Source of the DNA: Blastobasis lacticolella
Lineage: Eukaryota > Arthropoda > Insecta > Lepidoptera > Blastobasidae
DNA length: 64,000 nucleotides
Assembly (NCBI GenBank): GCA_905147135.1
Contig: LR990067.1
Location: forward strand, 7,192,001 to 7,256,000
Direction of reading: 5' to 3'
Below, one piece after another: positions 62,001 to 64,000 of this stretch. The notes beneath the pieces were generated by a model. It was not told the origin of the DNA, made no database searches, and was given only the letters and a program-made list of their open reading frames with translations. Position 1 is the first letter of the stretch. Every line of letters begins with the position of its first letter. A program made the position numbers and the translations under genes.

Positions 62001-63253
62001 CGTACCAGAAGACAAAGCGTGGGTAGACCTCCTTCAACCTGGTAAGAGGTCGCATGTACCAGCTAGAAGCGGATGTTACAAGATCGGCTTTTATGGCGAT
62101 CTTTGGGAGAGGCCTATGCCCAGCAGTAAGCGTCTTCCGGCTGATATTATACTGATGATGATTATAGCTATCTAACCCTTCCTCATTGCACCCCAGGTGG
62201 CCTCCAGCGTGAAGATAGGCGACACCCTGACCCTCGTCGTGTCTCTGGAGAAGCAACGGCAGTACGGACTCCTGGTGGCGGAATGCGCGGTGCGAGACGG
62301 CCTGGGCTGGGCCGAGCAGAGCCTCATCGTGGATGATGGGTGAGACCATCAATTAACAGGTTTATGGGCAGTTGGACTTTAATTTGGTCATTTGTGCGTG
62401 AATAAGGTTGGGCTAATTTAGCCAATCCAAGTTGGATTGATTATGATTCTTATTATTATGCCCGATGGTACGAAACTTAAGCGACGCTTAAGTTGACCCT
62501 TTAATAACAAAAGCATCCCGTGTCCCGATTGTGCTCTCGCATGCTAGAGCGCGGGGTCCGCCTTGACCATAATCCAGGATTTGGCAGATCAGGTAATTAT
62601 AGTGGAGTGACTGCCATCTGACCTCCGTAACCCTGCTACCAGGGGAACCTGACCAGATTTGATTATGATTACACATTCAGTCGCCTAAGTTGACGCTTTA
62701 AGATATTCATAAGCAATAAGGCGACACAAAATCGGTGTCATTTAGTTAAGTGACTTCACTTAAGGTTGGTGAGGGTGCAAAGGTTTTTTGTCAGGAAAAT
62801 CTGAAAACATTAATGCCCGATCGCACTAAACTTTATGCGATGCAAGTTGATTAAAAATCTTTCATATTCATCAACAATTAAAATCAACATACGGTCAGAT
62901 GGCAGTCGCTCCACTGTAACTATCTAATCTGCCAAATCCTGGATCATAGTTATGGCGGACTCCCGGTCCTCGTGCGCGAGAGCACAACCGGGACATTAAC
63001 GGCAAGATATATTTTTTTGTTTACTTCAGACCTTATGTACAACGTTTTCTTTTTATAAACTCAATCACCCAATTCGACCCCATTTTCCATCCCCAGCTGC
63101 CCTCTCGACGGCGAGATCATGGGCATGTTCCAATACTCGGAGGACAAGCAGGCGGCCCGGGTTGCGTTCCCAGCACACAAGTTCCCTTACACGGACAGCG
63201 TGTACTACACCTGCCGAGTGAAGCTGTGCGACCTGAACCATCAGACTGACTGT
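40962..63253 (+). CDS. ZP-domain protein gene, seven coding exons, 3'-incomplete
   Basis: Gene model joining 40962-41025, 45320-45461, 48235-48376, 60429-60607, 61419-61497, 62197-62339 and 63097-63253 (906 nt, 302 codons). Every junction is GT-AG and phases match across all six introns (1, 2, 0, 2, 0, 2), with an open donor in phase 0 at 63254. The product starts with a hydrophobic signal peptide (about residues 1-14) and a Thr/Ser-rich stretch (20-35). A ZP-N module follows with cysteines at 49, 89, 109 and 147, then a charged linker (150-200) with an acidic patch, then ZP-C with cysteines at 232, 251, 289, 294 and 302. Known ZP proteins polymerise in the apical extracellular matrix and usually end in a furin site, a transmembrane helix and a short tail; those parts are missing because the window ends. 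The C-terminal pattern resembles insect Piopio/Papillote-type proteins, but the orthologue is not certain. Introns are 0.7-12 kb and full of transposons. Confidence 0.9.
41355..41640 (+). mobile_element. Family L repeat
   Basis: 'taccccgacgaaagaagacg', 'gcatcgtagctcccgaacgg', ending 'tctgtcggaggttata'. Confidence 0.55.
41825..42545. mobile_element. Probable DNA transposon with ATCGAT-rich ends
   Basis: Both ends carry clusters of 'atatcgat/gtatcgat' (41862-41885 and 42475-42535). Inside, a 68-bp segment is tandemly duplicated (42355-42475: 'aattattcacctaacgac' occurs twice). No target duplication found. Confidence 0.45.
42725..42894. mobile_element. MITE family D
   Basis: 'gggagctattggctatctca' to 'ttaaacaatagcccc'. 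Confidence 0.8.
42896..43110 (+). mobile_element. SINE family B, head clipped
   Basis: 'gcgtggttaacatgtcttcc', B-box 'gggttagattccc', to 'gctagatggcgctga'. Its left end abuts the MITE. Confidence 0.78.
43121..43233 (+). mobile_element. SINE family C 3' part
   Basis: 'cgctccactgtaattatcta' to 'cattaactccaagatgatga'. Confidence 0.7.
43292..43535 (-). mobile_element. Family A retroposon
   Basis: 'cccacaacagtccactgtag' to 'tattctactccgcccgaca'. Confidence 0.8.
43860..44182 (-). mobile_element. Family K repeat, near full
   Basis: 'gtgaataccaccgcctgatc' to 'gtgggctatctgctcgtttg'; complement of 40570-40895. Confidence 0.7.
44186..44428 (+). pseudogene. LINE ORF C-terminus and 3' UTR
   Basis: Reads RTFLARTIRMWNELPAAVFP, the hallmark near-terminal motif of insect LINE ORFs, then a tail containing 'cctggtgttgctgatgtcca' and an A-rich end. 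About 60 codons remain, so it is 5'-truncated. Confidence 0.8.
44640..44697 (-). mobile_element. SINE family C fragment
   Basis: 'cacacccgagagctcggggt', 'ccttgaccatgatcccggat'. Confidence 0.6.
44703..45275 (-). mobile_element. SINE family B interrupted by another element
   Basis: Tail part 44703-44834 ends at 'acacccagacccg'. Foreign sequence 44835-45240 follows, with 'agcgagcgtagcgag' twice and a 'ggcgtagccaggttttggtt' start. The SINE head resumes at 45243 ('gttaaccaactgaaccactc'). About 75 bp of the SINE are missing at the break. Confidence 0.65.
45320..45461 (+). CDS. ZP gene coding exon 2: spacer and start of ZP-N
   Basis: The acceptor CCTTCCAG ends at 45319 and the donor GG|GTGAGT starts at 45462. 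The exon encodes residues 22-69: a Thr/Ser-rich spacer (ETTTIAESSST) and then the first ZP-N strand, SVACERDRMYVTVSL, carrying the first conserved cysteine (Cys49). Phase enters at 1 and leaves at 2. A GAT microsatellite, tail of a broken family B/A repeat, ends about 25 bp before the acceptor. Confidence 0.9.
45679..45915 (-). mobile_element. SINE family C, nearly full
   Basis: 'aatcatggctttaatgtcct' to 'ccactaagccatcgatgctc'; head damaged. Confidence 0.72.
45930..46480. other. AT-rich repeat-like sequence
   Basis: 'aaacaaaacaaaactgaaaa' and 'acaagtcttaac' match 42215-42255 inside the element at 41825-42545. No coding evidence. Confidence 0.35.
46504..46802 (+). mobile_element. SINE family C with decayed head
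   Basis: 'cgtcgatggcacaatggcta' to 'acattaacgccaagatgaaa'. Confidence 0.75.
46808..46882 (+). mobile_element. Family A retroposon fragment
   Basis: 'tgctgcgatctccaagccaa' to 'ggcaatgccctccacta'. Confidence 0.55.
47090..47283 (+). mobile_element. Family G repeat, full
   Basis: 'gtggacccggcgcgacttcg' to 'ttgttttatactatgtagtg'. Confidence 0.8.
47427..47678 (+). mobile_element. Family A retroposon with 11-bp target duplication
   Basis: Flanked by ATTGTGTCACT at 47416-47426 and 47679-47689. Confidence 0.9.
48062..48192. mobile_element. 131-bp MITE with TTA target duplication near exon 3
   Basis: GGCGCTGTCCTAATT and complement; inverted repeats of about 35 bp containing AACGGTCGT(A/G)TGA. TTA at 48059-48061 and 48193-48195. 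A 3-bp TWA duplication is typical of PIF/Harbinger-type MITEs. Confidence 0.82.
48235..48376 (+). CDS. ZP gene coding exon 3: ZP-N core
   Basis: The acceptor TCCTCCACAG ends at 48234 and the donor AAC|GTGAGT starts at 48377. The exon encodes residues 69-116, including FNGIVYPAGLGSNSSC (Cys89, with the only Asn-X-Ser/Thr site at Asn86) and LPLRGCNTM (Cys109). The 'F-G-x-(I/V)-Y-x-x-G' followed by 'S-x-C' pattern is typical of insect ZP-N modules. The exon ends on a codon boundary. A 131-bp MITE with a TTA duplication ends about 40 bp before the acceptor. Confidence 0.92.
48540..48655 (-). mobile_element. LINE 3' UTR fragment
   Basis: 'cgggccacctgacggaaagt', 'ggacatcagcaacaccaggg': complement of the tail at 44340-44410. 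Confidence 0.65.
48760..48965 (-). mobile_element. Family L repeat
   Basis: 'aagaaagctaagaactatct', 'catccaaatcggtccatcca'. Confidence 0.5.
49045..49402 (-). mobile_element. SINE family C with an inverted internal segment
   Basis: 49045-49251 and 49325-49402 read as the minus-strand body and head. 49252-49317 ('caatgactcttttctgagtt' to 'cttacggtgagggag') is in plus orientation. Confidence 0.75.
49690..49980 (-). pseudogene. LINE ORF C-terminus fragment
   Basis: On the minus strand it reads RAAEE, stop, then NALPASVFADHSNLDAFKAA, matching the LINE 'W-N-x-L-P-x-x-V-F' ending with the Trp codon changed to stop. Frameshifted elsewhere. Confidence 0.65.
50000..50425. other. Unassigned intronic sequence
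   Basis: Nothing recognised. Confidence 0.3.
50430..50520 (-). mobile_element. LINE 3' end (family O)
   Basis: 'aggcagtattatcgctttta', 'gcgatttcttccagtcaacc'. Confidence 0.6.
50525..51300. other. Unassigned intronic sequence
   Basis: A scrap of a LINE-type tail at 51140-51200 ('accatcaggtgaccacttac'); otherwise nothing. Confidence 0.3.
51347..51622 (-). pseudogene. LINE ORF C-terminus, longest open remnant
   Basis: 91 open codons on the minus strand contain RGMLRWFGHVERMDGRRLTK, then RGRPRRRFTDQISNVLKKAG. This is the conserved C-terminal block of RTE-like LINE ORFs. It lacks endonuclease and reverse transcriptase, so it is a 5'-truncated retrotransposon. Confidence 0.85.
51905..51990 (-). 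mobile_element. LINE 3'-end fragment
   Basis: 'actactgggcataggcctcc' followed by 'cagagaactccacaaaggcc'. Confidence 0.55.
52010..52600. other. Unassigned; one short repeat shared with 45537-45625
   Basis: 52015-52095 ('tgttgaaaaactaccagacc') is the complement of sequence just after exon 2 (45560-45590). No gene. Confidence 0.35.
52608..52901 (-). mobile_element. SINE family C, nearly full
   Basis: 'atcatcatcattatcatcct' to 'aaccactaggccaccgacgc'; head and B-box complement 'ggggttcgaacccagtacct' well kept. Confidence 0.82.
52920..53470. other. Unassigned intronic sequence
   Basis: Nothing recognised. Confidence 0.3.
53475..53723 (+). mobile_element. Family A retroposon
   Basis: 'tagccgtgtgatgtccggca' to a GATGATGATGATGA tail. 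Confidence 0.8.
53743..53826 (+). mobile_element. SINE family C 3' fragment
   Basis: 'tgatctgccaaaacctggat' to 'gcgatattgacaccaagatg'. Confidence 0.65.
53830..54555. other. Unassigned intronic sequence
   Basis: No named repeat or gene. Confidence 0.3.
54560..54835 (+). mobile_element. Family M LINE-like repeat
   Basis: 'ataccactaaggtggcaaac' to 'gttgccgaccccgtaaaaac', then 'ttcttgaaaaacttcatgtt' and a decayed LINE-like stretch. Confidence 0.55.
55047..55226 (+). mobile_element. Family G repeat
   Basis: 'gtggacccggcgcgacttac' to 'ttgttttatactatgtaaag'. Confidence 0.78.
55545..55770 (-). mobile_element. SINE family B
   Basis: 'gataattcacacagcgccat' to 'cccgtaggtcatc'. Confidence 0.8.
55885..56120 (+). 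other. TATA-like box followed by a 45-codon Cys-rich open frame
   Basis: 'gctataaataagagacc' at about 55884, then an ATG at 55977 opening a short frame (MQICCAALRLQ, five cysteines) to a stop near 56112. No recognised repeat here. May be chance; no splice donor or homology is evident. Confidence 0.2.
56125..56410 (+). pseudogene. LINE ORF C-terminus, frameshifted
   Basis: Frame 1 reads EMRMLRWMCGVTKCHSTERI; after a shift another frame reads VAPIADNIQSSRMSWFGHIM. These are consecutive blocks of an RTE-like LINE end with at least one frameshift and several stops. Confidence 0.75.
56500..57165. other. Unassigned intronic sequence
   Basis: A 107-codon minus-strand open frame (56699-57022) has no recognisable domain and is probably chance. 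Confidence 0.3.
57170..57290 (+). mobile_element. Family G repeat, degenerate
   Basis: 'gccaagacttcgttcgagtg', 'ccttttgaattactctatct'. Confidence 0.6.
57295..57517 (-). mobile_element. SINE family B
   Basis: 'gacaaattcacacagcgcca' to 'tgaaccactcaggtcgtc'; the B-box part is shortened by a deletion. Confidence 0.82.
57725..57915 (+). mobile_element. Family G repeat, full
   Basis: 'gtagacccggcgcgacttcg' to 'acgttttctactatg'. Confidence 0.8.
57918..58507. mobile_element. 590-bp TA-flanked inverted-repeat transposon
   Basis: CAGGGTGTCCCGTAAGGTTA and the near complement TAACCTTACGCGACATCCTG, inverted over about 110 bp. TA at 57916-57917 and 58508-58509. AT-rich interior, no transposase. Confidence 0.83.
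58510..59080. other. Unassigned intronic sequence
   Basis: Nothing recognised. Confidence 0.3.
59083..59635. mobile_element. Family Q element split by a LINE fragment
   Basis: Left 'gagccctattgttgaatagc', right 'tattcataattggagcccta'. The interior 59165-59575 is occupied by family O LINE-like sequence. Confidence 0.55.
59165..59300 (-). mobile_element. LINE 3' end (family O)
   Basis: 'atttaactatttattgtaca', 'aaatttcttccagcaggcct'. Confidence 0.6.
59685..59764 (-). mobile_element. Family K repeat fragment
   Basis: 'gtgataggcgatagttaccg', 'tactcattagtcactg'. Confidence 0.5.
59765..59950. promoter_or_regulatory. GC-rich intronic patch with a 20-bp palindromic CRE-type site
   Basis: Within intron 3, a CpG-rich patch contains a perfect 20-bp palindrome at 59808-59827 centred on TGACGTCA, the full CRE/bZIP consensus. 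The sequence ATCGATAAATCGATCG lies about 60 bp further on. It does not match the repeat families in this window, though a family K fragment ends at its left edge. It could be an intronic enhancer or an alternative promoter about 600 bp before exon 4. Function is not shown by sequence alone. Confidence 0.35.
60120..60258 (-). mobile_element. LINE 3' end (family O)
   Basis: 'aaggcggttttatcgctaaa', 'gcgatctcttccagacaacc'. Ends 170 bp before exon 4. Confidence 0.65.
60429..60607 (+). CDS. ZP gene coding exon 4: end of ZP-N and linker
   Basis: The acceptor TTCTTCCAG ends at 60428 and the donor GACAG|GTATTC starts at 60608. The exon encodes residues 117-175 plus two bases. It contains EYFNNIIVQPHLRLVT, the usual 'V-x-Y-x-N-x-I-x-V-Q' strand of ZP-N, and YHVRCRYRRRDL with the fourth ZP-N cysteine (Cys147). 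A basic stretch and linker follow. It is separated from exon 3 by the largest coding intron (about 12 kb). Confidence 0.92.
60687..60888 (-). mobile_element. SINE family C, 5'-truncated
   Basis: 'atcatcttggcgttaaagtc' to 'gattggctcatcgtaacata'; in intron 4. Confidence 0.72.
60890..61418. other. Rest of intron 4
   Basis: Includes a G-rich palindromic spot at about 61187-61222 ('gggtgggtttccaccc') and no repeat I can name. Confidence 0.3.
61419..61497 (+). CDS. ZP gene coding exon 5: acidic linker
   Basis: The acceptor TCTTTTACAG ends at 61418 and the donor CAG|GTAATA starts at 61498. The exon encodes residues 176-202: an acidic patch (SDEYDEESG) followed by LLPSVTMKIFKGD, which matches the first strand of ZP-C in this family ('P-x-V-x-M-x-I'). 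Phase enters at 2 and leaves at 0. It is the shortest internal exon (79 nt) but fits both neighbours in frame. Confidence 0.88.
61970..62165 (+). mobile_element. LINE 3' end next to exon 6
   Basis: Reads KAWVDLLQPGKRSHVPA and ends 'cctatgcccagcagtaagcg' plus 'tgatgatgatta', like 1160-1275. Confidence 0.65.
62197..62339 (+). CDS. ZP gene coding exon 6: ZP-C first half
   Basis: The acceptor CACCCCAG ends at 62196 and the donor GATGG|GTGAGA starts at 62340. The exon encodes residues 203-249 plus two bases. VKIGDTLTLVVSLE is the conserved 'V-x-(I/V)-G-x-x-L-x-L' strand; YGLLVAECAVRDG contains Cys232 followed by a region ending IVDDG. The tail of a LINE-like repeat with GAT triplets ends roughly 30 bp before the acceptor. 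Confidence 0.92.
62505..62690 (-). mobile_element. SINE family C, 5'-truncated
   Basis: 'gtgtcccgattgtgctctcg' to 'gattacacattcagtcgcct'; in intron 6. Confidence 0.75.
62893..63012 (+). mobile_element. SINE family C 3' part
   Basis: 'cggtcagatggcagtcgctc' to 'gacattaacggcaagatata'; in intron 6, inverted relative to the copy at 62505. Confidence 0.75.
63097..63253 (+). CDS. ZP gene coding exon 7: ZP-C, last exon in window
   Basis: The acceptor CATCCCCAG ends at 63096 and the donor TGT|GTGAGTAAG starts at 63254. The exon encodes residues 250-302. It includes GCPLDGEIMGMF (Cys251), then FPAHKFPYTDSVYYTC (Cys289) and KLC (Cys294), and ends at Cys302. The 'F-x-A-x-K-F-P-x-x-x-x-V-x-x-x-C-x-V-x-x-C' block is the best-conserved signature of ZP-C. 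The remaining ZP-C cysteines, furin site and membrane anchor are expected in exons beyond 64000. Reading through the donor would add about 17 residues and then a stop. Confidence 0.92.
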
Positions 63254-63259
63254 GTGAGT

Positions 63260-63400
63260 AAGCTTACTATAGTAGGTGGTAGGACTGAGGAGCCCCCTGG
63301 GTGAGTACCACCGCCTTATCTATTTGTGACGCCAAGCAATAATGCTTGCGTTGTTGTGTTCCGGTTTTAAGGGTAATCTATTGCCGCCAAGCAACGACTC
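63260..63400 (-). mobile_element. Family K repeat directly after exon 7
   Basis: 'gtgagtaccaccgccttatc', 'caagcaataatgcttgcgtt'; starts within about 15 bp of the splice donor. Confidence 0.65.
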
Positions 63401-63704
63401 ATTGGTGCGGGTACAATTCACATAGGGCCATATAGCGGCTTCATTTTGACAAGCAGACTGTTAAGATAAAATGAGAATGCAACCATTATTTATTTTCATA
63501 ACGTTAGCAAAGCTCGCTGGTCATGTTGGCAGCACGTTACTTGTTTTCTTTGATTCCATTTTTTATTGTCCTCCATTTTGTAATTCTTTTGTTTGAGTCA
63601 AAGTTTTTCAATAAATACGTTTAGCATTTTTATAAACCGTAGTTTAATTATTATAACCCTGATAAATCTTCAAAGACAGATAGTACCATCTGGTGGATTT
63701 CGAA
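63400..63704. other. Start of intron 7, unassigned
   Basis: No gene or named repeat. Confidence 0.3.
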
Positions 63705-63716
63705 ATCACAAAACCT

Positions 63717-63969
63717 CATCATCACAGCCCGTAACAGTCCACTGAAGGACTTAGGGCCTCTCCCACGAAAGGGGAGGTTATTGCCATAATCTCCACGCTT
63801 GGCAGGCGGGTTGGAGATCACAGTGTTTAAATATAACAATGGAAAATGCTGCTGCCCATTTTCCAGACTACGGAGACTCTTGATCTTTTGCCTCGTAAAC
63901 ATTAGTCGCCTCGTACACACATTAGTGTAAGGGGTTGGTGCTATTCTTCTCTGCCGGACACCACACGGC
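63717..63969 (-). mobile_element. Family A retroposon with 12-bp target duplication
   Basis: Flanked by ATCACAAAACCT at 63705-63716 and 63970-63981. Confidence 0.9.
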
Positions 63970-64000
63970 ATCACAAAACCTAATTTACCCCTATTCCCCC

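Noticed and set aside
61960..62352. 130-codon minus-strand open frame
   Set aside because: It is antisense to ZP exon 6 and to a LINE tail; the exon's coding strand is clear.
63254..63304. ZP gene ending by read-through of exon 7
   Set aside because: A strong donor at 63254 and the incomplete ZP-C module argue for further exons; the extension is family K repeat sequence.
1..64000. CRISPR arrays, bacterial operons, phage or plasmid features
   Set aside because: No regularly spaced repeats or compact coding strands; the window has spliced eukaryotic gene structure throughout.

Overview
The window looks like a stretch of a lepidopteran (moth or butterfly) nuclear genome. This is inferred from its AT-rich, intron-dominated character and from its dense interspersed repeats: tRNA-headed SINEs, retroposons with GAT-repeat tails, RTE-like LINE 3' ends, and many small inverted-repeat DNA transposons (MITEs). 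There is no bacterial-style gene layout. Nearly all open reading frames longer than 60 codons are chance or transposon-derived.

One convincing host gene is present, on the + strand. Seven coding exons between 40962 and 63253 join in frame with canonical GT-AG splice sites. They encode 302 residues of a secreted or membrane-anchored zona pellucida (ZP) domain protein: a signal peptide, a short Thr/Ser-rich spacer, a ZP-N module with four cysteines, a linker with an acidic patch, and most of a ZP-C module. The last visible exon ends on a codon boundary with a good donor. The end of the ZP-C module and any furin site, transmembrane helix and cytoplasmic tail must therefore lie to the right of the window. 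Family knowledge suggests an apical extracellular-matrix protein of epithelia, in the broad group of insect ZP proteins such as Piopio, Papillote and Dusky. I cannot settle the orthologue. A GC-richer patch ending in a consensus donor at 8286/8287 is a plausible untranslated first exon, which would make intron 1 about 32.7 kb.

Layout: 1-7800 is intergenic or upstream DNA full of nested transposons (a MITE with TA duplications, a foldback pair, a SINE split by another retroposon, an 80-bp-TIR element carrying a minisatellite). About 7850-8286 holds the candidate promoter and first exon. 8287-40953 is the candidate first intron, packed with SINEs, MITEs, a hAT element with a perfect 8-bp target duplication, a 5S rRNA-derived repeat and a 1.16-kb nested inverted-repeat element. 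From 40954 to 63253 the seven exons are separated by repeat-filled introns, and five of the seven exons have a recognisable repeat ending within about 60 bp of a splice site. 63254-64000 is the start of the next intron.

Four repeat families dominate. Family A is about 255 bp, has a GAT tail, and several copies have 10-12 bp target duplications. Family B is a tRNA-like SINE of about 250 bp ending near a conserved 'gctagatggcgctgtgtgaa' block. Family C is a tRNA-Ser/Leu-like SINE of about 350 bp with an 11-bp target duplication at one copy. Family G is a short repeat starting 'gacccggcgcgacttcgt'. Family letters are local labels, not database names. No functional tRNA, rRNA, CRISPR array or intact transposase or reverse transcriptase gene was found.
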